A DNA stretch of 31,656 nt from an uncultured Prevotellaceae bacterium (lineage in GTDB: Bacteria; Bacteroidota; Bacteroidia; Bacteroidales; Muribaculaceae). The position numbers were made by a program, and so were the translations under genes. The DNA is taken from NCBI GenBank assembly GCA_905210415.1, contig CAJLWM010000018.1, forward strand, positions 1-31,656, written 5' to 3'. This document shows, piece after piece, positions 1-7,667 of this stretch. The notes beneath the pieces are model-generated. The model saw only the letters and a list, made by a program, of their open reading frames with translations, was not told where the DNA came from and searched no databases. Position 1 is the stretch's first letter. Each line of letters begins with the position of its first letter.

Positions 1-15
1 GTGTTTTTCATAGTT

Positions 16-2013
16 TTACCCCGAAATTCGTTGCACTTCTATTTGGACACTGCACGCGAGATTGAATGCATAATGGATGCGGGAGCCCAAAAGGTGTATC
101 ATGCCGTCGGGCGATTGGGTGGCGGCAAGATAGCCTCGCGGTTCGGCATGCGTGCCGTCCATCGTGAAGAATTGTGTCCAAGCGCCACCGTTGAGGTATC
201 GCTCCACGCCGTCGGTGAGCAGGCGTTGCACAGGCCAAGTTTTGCCGTCGTCATACGATAGTGCCACGTAAGCGCCGTAGCCGATGAATGAGTTGCCGTT
301 GGCATCGGTGAATGCCATTCCTTGTTCTCTTTTAGGCGTGCGTGTGGGGTGGTCGGTGAAGCTGACGAGCATTATCGGGCCTTCCTTCAATCGCAGCAAC
401 ACCAGTCGCTGATGTCCCTGTATGGGTGGAAATGGCGATGCGTGGTAGGTCCAAGTCTTGCCGCAATTGCGCGAAATGCTGATGGGTAGGTGTTTTTTGC
501 CGTCGCTGCCAACGACAGCGTTGTCGATGCCTCTGCCCATAGCCATAAGGCTGCCGTCGCGCAGTTGCACTATTCCGGCATGTATGCCAGCGATGGTGGT
601 GCCAGTGCCACCCTCGGTGAATTGTGGCAGCGGAGCGCCGTCCCAAGGGTCGGCCCAAGTGTTGCCGCCGTCGTGGCTGATGTGGATAGAAGTGCCGTCT
701 TCGCTGCCAGGACCCGCATCGCAAAGTTGCACCATCGTGCCGTCGCGTAAGATGATGGGGCCTTGTATCACTTGATGTCGCATGGTGTGCTCTGGCTCGA
801 TGATTCGTGGGCGAGTCCATGTTACGCCGTTGTCGCGGCTTGTGCGCATGGTGAGAGCGAGGTTTTGCCAGTCGCCAGCGGCTTCCACTCCATTGAAGTG
901 ATAGAGTGTGCCCTTGCCGTCGTTGAGAAGCGACGAACCGGTCATGTTTCGGTCAGGAACCTTGAAAAACAATTCGGCGGGAGTCCATTGCTTCGCGCCG
1001 GGGTGGAGGCGTGAACTGAGCACCACCATATCGCGACCGTTTTCCTCGTCGGCAGAAAACCAGATGGCGAGCAGGTCGCCGTTGTTGCACCAAGTGATGG
1101 CTGGCTGATGATTATGCCGCATAAATGGCGTGGTGCCGTGGGTGGGAGGTATCACATACACTTTTGGCTCTTCGAAAATCGGCTTGTTGCTTGATGTGGC
1201 AGTCCAGTGATAGCGCTGATTGTCGACGCCGGAATGGTGGCTTTCGTCGATTCTCCAACCAGTGGGATATGGCGCTTCAACGATTCTGAAACCCGTCATA
1301 GAGTGGCGGTCGGAAGGAATCATAGCCATGCGATTGGCCGAGCGCAAGTATTGTTCAGGGGTGTTGTGGCTTCCACCTCGGGTCACGCGATACAAGCCAC
1401 CCGACACAGCCACAGGATTGGTGGCATCGGCGGCCGAGTAGGGCATATACCAGTCGAGGCACCACTCTTCCACGTTGCCGTGCATATCGTGCAAGCCGAA
1501 GTAGTTGGCTGGCGTTTTGCCCACGGCAAGCGAAACCTTCTTGAGAGTGCGAGCCTTCTGCTGATTTTTGTGAAATGCGTCAGGCAGTCCGTTGCCGGTG
1601 TAGAACGGGAATGATGTGCCGGCACGGCAAGCATATTCCCACTCCGCTTCGGTGGGCAGGCGGAATGTGCGTCCGGTGCGCTCGCTGAGCCATTTGCAGT
1701 AATTCATCGCATCATACCAAGTCACGTTGGTTACGGCTTCGTCATCATCGTTACACAAACCGTCCTTGCCACGAAGACTGCGGTGCTCGGGGCAGAATTG
1801 CTCGTATTGCGCGTTGGTGACTTCGGTGACAGCCATTTTGAAAGGGCGAGTGATGTCGACACGATGCACTGGAGCTTCGTCGTAGTTTTCGCCCACGCCC
1901 ATCGATCCCATCCAGAAGTGGCCCGTAGGGATAGTGGATAGCTGTGGCAGAGATTGCGCGTTGGCTGTGATGGCAGCGATGCCTATGATGCAAGAAAGGG
2001 TGAAGCGGCTCAT
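16..2013 (-). CDS. Secreted SUMF1-fold / sialidase-like (BNR repeat) fusion protein
   Basis: This 665-residue protein probably acts outside the cytoplasm on glycans; its substrate is unknown. Residues 1-19 form a signal peptide ending near AQS. Residues about 24-246 match the SUMF1/FGE-sulfatase fold, with HFWMGS, the EWEYACRAG block, HDMHGNVEEW and a final RGGS...GFRI block. Residues about 270-665 look like a sialidase-type beta propeller with four Asp-box motifs (SRDNGVTW near 392, SHDGGNTW near 446, SRNCGKTW near 514, SYDDGKTW near 586). The two cysteines that catalyse formylglycine formation in true FGE are not present in the RGGS block (residues 213-229), so the domain is probably structural or binding rather than sulfatase-activating. 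A canonical FRIP motif is also missing, so sialidase activity is uncertain. The gene ends 15 bases inside the window and is separated from pepP by a terminator. Confidence 0.85.
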   Translation of the reverse strand: MSRFTLSCIIGIAAITANAQSLPQLSTIPTGHFWMGSMGVGENYDEAPVHRVDITRPFKMAVTEVTNAQYEQFCPEHRSLRGKDGLCNDDDEAVTNVTWYDAMNYCKWLSERTGRTFRLPTEAEWEYACRAGTSFPFYTGNGLPDAFHKNQQKARTLKKVSLAVGKTPANYFGLHDMHGNVEEWCLDWYMPYSAADATNPVAVSGGLYRVTRGGSHNTPEQYLRSANRMAMIPSDRHSMTGFRIVEAPYPTGWRIDESHHSGVDNQRYHWTATSSNKPIFEEPKVYVIPPTHGTTPFMRHNHQPAITWCNNGDLLAIWFSADEENGRDMVVLSSRLHPGAKQWTPAELFFKVPDRNMTGSSLLNDGKGTLYHFNGVEAAGDWQNLALTMRTSRDNGVTWTRPRIIEPEHTMRHQVIQGPIILRDGTMVQLCDAGPGSEDGTSIHISHDGGNTWADPWDGAPLPQFTEGGTGTTIAGIHAGIVQLRDGSLMAMGRGIDNAVVGSDGKKHLPISISRNCGKTWTYHASPFPPIQGHQRLVLLRLKEGPIMLVSFTDHPTRTPKREQGMAFTDANGNSFIGYGAYVALSYDDGKTWPVQRLLTDGVERYLNGGAWTQFFTMDGTHAEPRGYLAATQSPDGMIHLLGSRIHYAFNLACSVQIEVQRISG

Positions 2014-2030
2014 AATGTGAGGTTGCTAAA

Positions 2031-2066
2031 TAAAAAAATCAGGAGCAACGACGTGCGATGCTCCTG
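2031..2066 (-). terminator. Rho-independent terminator after the aminopeptidase gene
   Basis: Read on the minus strand, a 7-bp stem CAGGAGC/GCTCCTG with a 13-base loop is followed at once by a run of T residues. It lies 20 bases downstream of the aminopeptidase stop codon and therefore ends that transcript before the SUMF1/sialidase-like gene. Confidence 0.85.
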
Positions 2067-2085
2067 TTGTATGGGTGTAGATTGA

Positions 2086-3483
2086 TTATTTGTGTTGAGC
2101 AATGTATTCCTCCACGTCGTGCGACTTGTAAGGAATGCGGTCTTCGCCAAGGAATCGGCAACCGTCAGGGGTGATAAGTACATCGTCCTCGATGCGCACA
2201 CCGCCGAAGTCGCGATATTCGTTCACCTTGTCGAAGTTGATGAATTGGTCGTATTTGCCGCTCTTAGCCCAGTCGTCGATGAGGTCTGGGATGAAATAGA
2301 TGCCAGGTTCGTCGGTGATAACATGTCCTGGTTCGAGTTTGCGTGCAAATCGTAGCGAAGCCAATCCAAATTGAGTAGATGGTTGGATAGTGTCGTCATA
2401 GCCCACGTAGTTTTGTCCGAGGCCTTCCATGTCGTGAACGTCCATACCCATCATGTGGCCTAATCCGTGAGGCAAGAAGAGCGCATGAGCACCGGCAGCC
2501 ACAGCTTCGTCGGTATCACCCTTCATCAGTCCGAGGTCTTTAAGGCGTTCTGTCATCAGTCGGCACACTGCCATATGAGTGTCATACCAGCGCAATCCTG
2601 GTTTTGCAAATGTGAGAGCCAAGTCGTGGCAGTCGGCCACAATATCGATGATTTCGCGTTGCTTCTGAGTGAATTTGCCAGAGATAGGCATTGTGCGGGT
2701 GTTGTCGCTGCAATAGTGCTCAAATGTTTCGGCGCCAGCGTCAACGAGCAATAGTCTGCCCGGTTGAAGCACGCTCTGCGATGGGCAGCCGTGCATGATT
2801 TCGCCATGCATAGTCACGATGTTGCCAAACGATGTCACAGAGCCAAGCGAAGCTGCGATCCCCTCGAGGATGCCGCTGATATAAGCCTCGGTGATGCCAG
2901 GACGGGTGGCAAGTTGCATGGCTGGGGTGTGCATCTTATAGCCAATAGCGGCAGCGCGTTCGAGTTCGGCGATTTCGCCCTCGCTCTTGATGCTGCGCAA
3001 TTTCACGATGGCTTTGATAAGGGTTACAGAAGCCTTAGCCTTTTGCTCCTCGGCTTTGATGCCAAGCAGGCGTTCGATTTCGAGCATGTGCTGGTGGCGG
3101 TAAGGAGGCAAATAGTGAATTGTGCTATCCTTAGCCTCGTTCACAAGGTCGGCGAGAGCGCGATAAGGGCGCAACTCGGCGATGCCGCTTTCTTCAGCCA
3201 TTTCGGCAGCGCTCTTGATTTTGCCATACCAAACGATGTCGTCGATGCTCACCTCGTCGCCAAAGAGAATCTCTTTGCCGGAGTTGCAGTCGATGGCGAG
3301 GGTAAGACCTTCGCGGTGTTGACCGGTGAAATATAGGAATGAAGAGTCTTGACGGAATTTATAGGCATTTGATGGATAGTTCATTGGCGAATCGTTGTTG
3401 CCAAACAGAATGATGATGCCATCGCCCACGAGCTCGCGAAGTTGCTTGCGACGCTCCACATAGGTTTGTTGAGAGAATAACAT
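2086..3483 (-). CDS. pepP: Xaa-Pro aminopeptidase (aminopeptidase P, family M24B)
   Basis: A cytoplasmic metallopeptidase that removes N-terminal residues in front of proline. The 465-residue length fits the family. The N-terminal part (about 1-170) is the creatinase/aminopeptidase P N-domain with the YFTG motif near 51. The C-terminal part is the pita-bread catalytic domain and carries all five expected metal ligands: D248 (LLLVDAG), D260 (SDNTRT), H343 (HGLGHMMG), E392 (DEPGIYF) and E432 (GGVRIEDD). The ATG at 3483 sits downstream of a TATTTTTG element on the minus strand. The gene has its own terminator and is probably transcribed alone. No anomalies are visible. Confidence 0.95.
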   Translation of the reverse strand: MLFSQQTYVERRKQLRELVGDGIIILFGNNDSPMNYPSNAYKFRQDSSFLYFTGQHREGLTLAIDCNSGKEILFGDEVSIDDIVWYGKIKSAAEMAEESGIAELRPYRALADLVNEAKDSTIHYLPPYRHQHMLEIERLLGIKAEEQKAKASVTLIKAIVKLRSIKSEGEIAELERAAAIGYKMHTPAMQLATRPGITEAYISGILEGIAASLGSVTSFGNIVTMHGEIMHGCPSQSVLQPGRLLLVDAGAETFEHYCSDNTRTMPISGKFTQKQREIIDIVADCHDLALTFAKPGLRWYDTHMAVCRLMTERLKDLGLMKGDTDEAVAAGAHALFLPHGLGHMMGMDVHDMEGLGQNYVGYDDTIQPSTQFGLASLRFARKLEPGHVITDEPGIYFIPDLIDDWAKSGKYDQFINFDKVNEYRDFGGVRIEDDVLITPDGCRFLGEDRIPYKSHDVEEYIAQHK

Positions 3484-3521
3484 AGTGTAAAAGTCTTTTT
3501 TTATTATTGTATTAATTGATA

Positions 3522-3529
3522 CAAAAATA
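3522..3529 (-). promoter_or_regulatory. Putative -7 element for the aminopeptidase gene
   Basis: TATTTTTG on the minus strand matches the Bacteroidota -7 consensus TAnnTTTG and lies 38 bases upstream of the start codon. No clear TTG was found at the -33 position, so the promoter is less certain than those of the tRNAs. Confidence 0.4.
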
Positions 3530-3571
3530 ATGATTTTTGTGGAGAAAATGTAAAAAAATCATCGGGATGTG

Positions 3572-4327
3572 TCAATCGGCAATCACTAATTCCACAGGGC
3601 AGTGGTCGGAACCGAAAATCTCGTTGTGGATTGATGCCGATACCAGGCGGTCGTCGATGCGTTTCGAAGTCACGAAGTAGTCGATACGCCAACCGGCGTT
3701 TTTCTCGCGGGCGCGAAATCTGTAGCTCCACCACGAATAAGCCTCGGCGAGGTCGGGGAAGAAGTGCCGGAAAGTGTCGGTGAACCCTGATTGGAGCAAG
3801 TCGGTGAACTTGCCGCGTTCCTCGTCAGTGAAACCCGCGTTGCGGCGGTTTGTCTTAGGGTTCTTCAGGTCGATTTCTTTGTGAGCCACGTTGAGGTCAC
3901 CGCAAAGGATAACAGGCTTCTTGGCGTCGAGCGAGCGGAGGTAGTTGGCAAAATCGTCCTCCCAAGTCATGCGGTAGTCGAGGCGTCGTAACTCGTCTTG
4001 AGAGTTAGGCACATAGGCTGTGACAAGGAAGAAATCGGGCATTTCGAGAGTAATCACGCGACCTTCGTGGTCGTGGCAATCGATGCCAATGCCGTAAGTC
4101 ACGTTGAGGGGAGTATGTCGTGTGAAGATGGCTGTGCCAGAGTAGCCTTTCTTGTCGGCATAGTTCCAGAACGACTGGTAGCCGTCGAAGTTAAGGTCGA
4201 GTTGTCCGGCTTGCATTTTGGTTTCTTGCAGGCAGAAGAAGTCAGCGTCGAGTTGCTTGAAAGATTCCTCGAAACCTTTGCCCACGCAAGCGCGCAGCCC
4301 GTTCACGTTCCACGATATAAATTTCAT
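3572..4327 (-). CDS. xth: Exodeoxyribonuclease III (AP endonuclease)
   Basis: A cytoplasmic base-excision-repair enzyme that cleaves DNA 5' of abasic sites and degrades duplex DNA from the 3' end. The 251-residue protein is full length. Visible catalytic blocks are WNVNG (N7), LQETKMQ (E35, metal ligand), GYSGTAIF, YVPNS, CGDLNVAH (the Asp/Asn pair) and the terminal GSDHCPVEL (H242). It starts at the first ATG, 45 bases downstream of a well-spaced -33/-7 promoter. It faces the same way as pepP but is separated from it by 88 bases containing a promoter-like element, so the two are probably independent units. Confidence 0.97.
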   Translation of the reverse strand: MKFISWNVNGLRACVGKGFEESFKQLDADFFCLQETKMQAGQLDLNFDGYQSFWNYADKKGYSGTAIFTRHTPLNVTYGIGIDCHDHEGRVITLEMPDFFLVTAYVPNSQDELRRLDYRMTWEDDFANYLRSLDAKKPVILCGDLNVAHKEIDLKNPKTNRRNAGFTDEERGKFTDLLQSGFTDTFRHFFPDLAEAYSWWSYRFRAREKNAGWRIDYFVTSKRIDDRLVSASIHNEIFGSDHCPVELVIAD

Positions 4328-4372
4328 AATTGATATGCGGTTTTAAAATAATAGTTGTTTTTTATCTAACTA

Positions 4373-4403
4373 CAAATGTAGGGATAATGCGCCGAAATGT
4401 CAA
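4373..4403 (-). promoter_or_regulatory. Promoter of the exodeoxyribonuclease III gene
   Basis: On the minus strand a TTG (4401-4403) is followed after 20 bases by TACATTTG (4373-4380). This matches the Bacteroidota primary sigma factor pattern of TTG at -33 and TAnnTTTG at -7. Confidence 0.65.
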
Positions 4404-4471
4404 TATATCGCGTAGAAACTCCAACAATTTTTGCATTTGCTGGAGCATCGGGCCGAAAAACGGAGGGCGAT

Positions 4472-4501
4472 AAAAAAAGGATGGTTGAAAAACCATCCTT
4501 T
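4472..4501 (-). terminator. Terminator after tRNA-Arg
   Basis: Minus-strand stem-loop of about 11 bp (AAAGGATGGTT paired with its complement) followed by seven T residues, two bases after the tRNA 3' end. Confidence 0.85.
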
Positions 4502-4502
4502 G

Positions 4503-4576
4503 TGACCCATACAGGATTCAAACCTGTAACCTTTTGATCCGTAGTCAAACACTCTATTCAGTTGAGCTAATGGGCC
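4503..4576 (-). tRNA. tRNA-Arg (anticodon ACG)
   Basis: The minus strand folds into a full cloverleaf of 74 bases. The acceptor stem is GGCCCAT with ATGGGTC and discriminator A. The anticodon stem is TTTGA with TCAAA around the loop CTACGGA, giving anticodon ACG. The T arm contains GGTTTGAATCC. CCA is not encoded. In bacteria the A34 of this tRNA is normally deaminated to inosine by TadA so that it reads CGU, CGC and CGA. Confidence 0.95.
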
Positions 4577-4598
4577 AGACTTTTGTTGTTTGCGAGTG

Positions 4599-4628
4599 CA
4601 AAGTTACAACATTTTTTTGAATTGGCAA
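4599..4628 (-). promoter_or_regulatory. Promoter of tRNA-Arg
   Basis: Minus-strand TTG (4626-4628), 19-base spacer and TAACTTTG (4599-4606), 22 bases upstream of the mature tRNA. It is an almost ideal Bacteroidota promoter. Confidence 0.75.
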
Positions 4629-4725
4629 AAGATTTTGCAAAATAAGATTTTTTATCATGATTTTCTCTGAAAAAATGGAATTTGAAACATCACAATCAGC
4701 GTAGATTATAGTTGCTTTTTAACCC

Positions 4726-4756
4726 AATCCGTCCAAGCCTTAATGATCGAATTGGG
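4726..4756. repeat. Dispersed intergenic repeat, copy 1
   Basis: A 31-base stretch between the two tRNA genes matches 9413-9443 at 28 of 31 positions, starting AATCCGTCCAAGCC and ending CGAATTGGG. The flanking CCCAAT (4723-4728) can pair with ATTGGG (4751-4756), so this copy can fold into an imperfect hairpin. It lies in non-coding DNA. Confidence 0.7.
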
Positions 4757-4783
4757 ATAATTTGTGGGCAGATGGGGTGGTGA

Positions 4784-4814
4784 ATAAAAAAGGGATGGCT
4801 AAAAAACCATCCCT
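4784..4814 (-). terminator. Terminator after tRNA-Lys
   Basis: Minus-strand 8-bp stem AGGGATGG/CCATCCCT followed by a T-run, one base after the tRNA 3' end. Stem and loop closely resemble those of the tRNA-Arg terminator. Confidence 0.85.
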
Positions 4815-4815
4815 G

Positions 4816-4888
4816 TGACCCGCTTGGGGCTCGAACCCAAGACCCCCACATTAAAAGTGTGATGCTCTACCTGCTGAGCTAGCGAGTC
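4816..4888 (-). tRNA. tRNA-Lys (anticodon TTT)
   Basis: The 73-base minus-strand cloverleaf has acceptor arms GACTCGC and GCGGGTC with discriminator A, a D stem GCTC/GAGC, an anticodon stem TCACA/TGTGG around CTTTTAA (anticodon TTT), and a T arm TTGGG-TTCGAGC-CCCAA. CCA is not encoded. Confidence 0.96.
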
Positions 4889-4907
4889 TCCTTTCGTAAA
4901 AGTGATG

Positions 4908-4937
4908 CAAAGGTACAGCCTTTTTGTGAATTAACAA
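4908..4937 (-). promoter_or_regulatory. Promoter of tRNA-Lys
   Basis: Minus-strand TTG (4935-4937), 19-base spacer and TACCTTTG (4908-4915), 19 bases upstream of the tRNA 5' end. The spacing is the same as at tRNA-Arg. Confidence 0.75.
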
Positions 4938-5029
4938 AATTTTTAAGCCACAAAATGCAATAAAAATTGCTGTCGATTCCGTATTTTGCTGGTAATCAGT
5001 ATAGATAGTAAAAATCAGCGATATCGAGC

Positions 5030-6115
5030 TTATCCTATCCAGAATATGTAGGCAAGGCTGATGAGGCTGATACTAATCCATAATAGTATGCCTTGGATGA
5101 GTGGTCGAGTGCCTACGTTGCGCAGAGTGCTGCGTGTGAGTGATGCTCCGATGAAAAACAGCGATAGGGTGATAAGGTGCTTTGCGAGTTTGTTCACCGC
5201 GCCGCTGAATGCGCTGCCCATGGTGGCTGCGCTATCGCCGATGAGCGATGCATTGCTCAGAACGTAGGTGTTGAAGATTATTGCCACGATAAACCAGATG
5301 ATGAAACGTGGTACGCACGAATACCAAGGTTTTGCCGCTCCGCTATTTGCTGCCAGTGTTTGGCGAAAGAAGAATGGTGTGATTAGGGCCAGCACAACAA
5401 TCCACAGCGCACGGGTGAGTTTGATGGTGGTGGCTACTTCGAGAGCGCTCACGCCTGTAGCAGCCACAAGGTTGGGGTGCATCTGATCGTAGGCTGCACC
5501 GGCTCCCACCACTGATGAGGTGTCGTGAATGGCTATGGCAGCCCACATGCCGAATTGCTTCATGCTCATGCCCAGCATATCGCCGATGGTAGGGAAAATG
5601 AATAGGGCGATGCCATTGAGCACAAACACCACGCCGAGAGCCACCGACATGCTTTCGGCCTTTGCTCGGATGATTGGGCCTACGGCTGCGATGGCCGAAC
5701 CGCCGCAGATGGCAGTGCCCGAACTGAGCAGATAGCTGGTCTGCGAGTCAACTTTCAGCAGTTTTCTGCCGAATAGCCAACCGAGGCCAAGAGTGCCAAA
5801 CACGCTCACGATGGTGAAGAGCATGCCTTCGCTGCCCGATGCGAGAGCCGCATTGACGTTCATGCCAAAACCGAGACCGATTACGGAGTATTGCAGGAGT
5901 TTCTTCGACATTGTCTTGTTGAAATCGGGGAATGTGGCGCCGAAGATTAGCGCGAAGGCAAAGCCGAGAGCCAAGGCTATAGGTGATGTTGCCCAGTGAG
6001 CCATCCATGAGGCGTTGCCCAGATTGATGTGAAAAACTTCTTCGGCAAATCCGAGCAGAAGCGATGCGCCGAGCACCGCAACGATTGCGATATAGCAAAT
6101 CTTGTTTCGTGTCAT
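5030..6115 (-). CDS. yeiH: YeiH-family putative sulfate exporter (UPF0324)
   Basis: A 361-residue integral inner-membrane protein with about ten hydrophobic segments. Family signatures are visible: GTAICGGSAIAA near 132-143, WAAIAIHDTSSVVGA near 191-205, and PDFNKTMSKKLL in the N-terminal third. The family is usually annotated as a putative sulfate or anion exporter, but the transported substrate is not well established and nothing here identifies it. The gene stands alone between the tRNA-Lys promoter and the divergent fucosidase gene. A TAACTTTG element lies upstream on the minus strand. Family assignment is firm; function is only inferred. Confidence 0.88.
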   Translation of the reverse strand: MTRNKICYIAIVAVLGASLLLGFAEEVFHINLGNASWMAHWATSPIALALGFAFALIFGATFPDFNKTMSKKLLQYSVIGLGFGMNVNAALASGSEGMLFTIVSVFGTLGLGWLFGRKLLKVDSQTSYLLSSGTAICGGSAIAAVGPIIRAKAESMSVALGVVFVLNGIALFIFPTIGDMLGMSMKQFGMWAAIAIHDTSSVVGAGAAYDQMHPNLVAATGVSALEVATTIKLTRALWIVVLALITPFFFRQTLAANSGAAKPWYSCVPRFIIWFIVAIIFNTYVLSNASLIGDSAATMGSAFSGAVNKLAKHLITLSLFFIGASLTRSTLRNVGTRPLIQGILLWISISLISLAYIFWIG

Positions 6116-6166
6116 ATAAAAGATGTATATATCCAGAAAAATGTGATATTAGCGGAAGAGAGAGTA

Positions 6167-6174
6167 CAAAGTTA
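6167..6174 (-). promoter_or_regulatory. Putative -7 element for the YeiH gene
   Basis: TAACTTTG on the minus strand, 51 bases upstream of the start codon. The nearest -33-like TTG is 24 bases away, longer than the 19-20 bases seen at the tRNAs. Confidence 0.4.
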
Positions 6175-6225
6175 CTAATTTTTTTCGGCGCGTTGTAGCA
6201 AAAAACGTGAGATGAACTTTCGATA

Positions 6226-6257
6226 TTTGCGATATTGCCGAAAATGTGTTTTCTTTG
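6226..6257 (+). promoter_or_regulatory. Putative promoter of the fucosidase-PNGase unit
   Basis: TTTG (6226-6229), a 20-base spacer and TTTCTTTG (6250-6257), which has one mismatch to TAnnTTTG, lie 43 bases upstream of the fucosidase ATG. It is divergent from the YeiH promoter in the same 185-base spacer. Confidence 0.5.
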
Positions 6258-6300
6258 CATAAAATATCAAAATCAAAGCCTTATACCAAAATAATTTATA

Positions 6301-7653
6301 ATGAAGCGAACATTGTTATCATTGCTGTTGGCGGCACTTCTTATGCCGGTCGTAGCACAACAGCGGATTACTGGAGAAAGTCAAGAGAGTTACGAAAAAC
6401 GTATGGAGTGGTTTGGTGATGCCAAGTTTGGCGTATTCATTCACTGGGGCATATATGCTGTGCGTGGTGTGTCAGAGAGTTGGTCGTTTTTCAACAACTA
6501 TCTGCCATACGATGAGTATATGAAGCAAGAATCAGGCTTCACCGCCAGCAAATACAATCCAAAGGAATGGGTTGACCTGATAGAGCAGAGCGGCGCTCGC
6601 TACACAGTTATTACCAGCAAGCACCACGATGGTTTTGCCCTTTGGGACACTAAAGCCGGCGACATCAGCGCTAAGAAGAGTTCGGCTGCCAATCGCGACG
6701 TGCTCACTCCGTTTGCCAACGAGGTGAAGAAGCGCAAAAACTTGCGTTTGGGCATTTATTATTCGCTGCTCGACTGGAGCCGCGACGATTATCCAAATCA
6801 GACCCGCACCCAAACACGCTACAACATCAAGGAAGACCCAAAGCGTTGGGCTTCGTTCTGCAAATTTAATTTCGCTCAGTTGAAGGAATTGAACGATACC
6901 TATAAACCATCGTTGTATTGGTTTGACGGCGACTGGGAACAATCAGCCGAGGACTGGAACAGCAAGGGCATCGTAGACCTTCTTCGTAGCAACAATCCAA
7001 ACGTGATTATCAATTCCCGCATTCAAGGCTATGGCGACTACGATACCCCAGAACAGGGCATACCAGTGGTTCGCCCAGAAAGCAAATATTGGGAATTGTG
7101 CTACACTATGAACGACTCATGGGGCTATCAGCCAACCGATAAGGAATTTAAGACTCCACACATGCTGCTACGCACATTGTGCGACTGCATGAGCAATGGC
7201 GGTAACTTGCTGCTTGATATCGGTCCTCGCGCCGATGGAACTATCCCACAAGAGGAAGTTGATATCTTGAAGGAATTTGGCCGCTGGATAGGTAAGCACA
7301 AAGAGGCAGTATATGGCACACGCGCCGGTTTGCCAGCCGAACATTTCCCTGATGGCTACACTACACTCAACAAGGCAGGCGATATCGTGTATCTCTACAT
7401 TCCTAATAAGGTGCGCGGCAGTGTGTGCTTGCGTGGCATTGTGAACAATGTAAACCGTGTGTGGGTGGTAGGCAACGGCACTATGCTTAGCCATAAACTC
7501 TACGACAAACCATATTGGAGCAGTCTGCCAGGCGTGGTGTATATCGATGTGCCAGAAGATGTGCAAGATGAGCAAGTGACTGTGATAGCAGTGTTGCTCG
7601 ATGGTCCAGCTAAGCTATATAGAGGTCATGGACAAGTGATCACATCTAACTGA
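6301..7653 (+). CDS. Secreted GH29 alpha-L-fucosidase
   Basis: A retaining exo-glycosidase that removes alpha-linked L-fucose from glycans. Residues 1-19 are a signal peptide, so it acts in the periplasm or outside the cell. Hallmarks of GH29 follow in order: WFGDAKFGVFIHWG (37-50), SKHHDGFALWD (106-116), LGIYYSLLDWSRDDY (149-163) and YWFDGDW (206-212), in which D209 is the expected nucleophile. At 450 residues it is the short GH29 form: one catalytic barrel and a small C-terminal beta domain, without a CBM. The next gene begins 14 bases after its stop and encodes a PNGase F-type amidase, so the pair is probably one operon aimed at fucosylated N-glycans. The linkage specificity (alpha-1,2/3/4/6) cannot be read from the sequence. 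Confidence 0.95.
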   Translation: MKRTLLSLLLAALLMPVVAQQRITGESQESYEKRMEWFGDAKFGVFIHWGIYAVRGVSESWSFFNNYLPYDEYMKQESGFTASKYNPKEWVDLIEQSGARYTVITSKHHDGFALWDTKAGDISAKKSSAANRDVLTPFANEVKKRKNLRLGIYYSLLDWSRDDYPNQTRTQTRYNIKEDPKRWASFCKFNFAQLKELNDTYKPSLYWFDGDWEQSAEDWNSKGIVDLLRSNNPNVIINSRIQGYGDYDTPEQGIPVVRPESKYWELCYTMNDSWGYQPTDKEFKTPHMLLRTLCDCMSNGGNLLLDIGPRADGTIPQEEVDILKEFGRWIGKHKEAVYGTRAGLPAEHFPDGYTTLNKAGDIVYLYIPNKVRGSVCLRGIVNNVNRVWVVGNGTMLSHKLYDKPYWSSLPGVVYIDVPEDVQDEQVTVIAVLLDGPAKLYRGHGQVITSN

Positions 7654-7667
7654 TTTTGGTGGTGAAT

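Noticed and set aside
2764..3336. A 190-codon plus-strand frame inside the aminopeptidase gene
   Set aside because: It is antisense to pepP, which has all catalytic residues; no domain is visible in it.
4328..5029. Phage or genomic-island attachment site at the tRNA genes
   Set aside because: No integrase and no direct repeat of a tRNA 3' end were found in the window; both tRNAs have intact ends with their own terminators.
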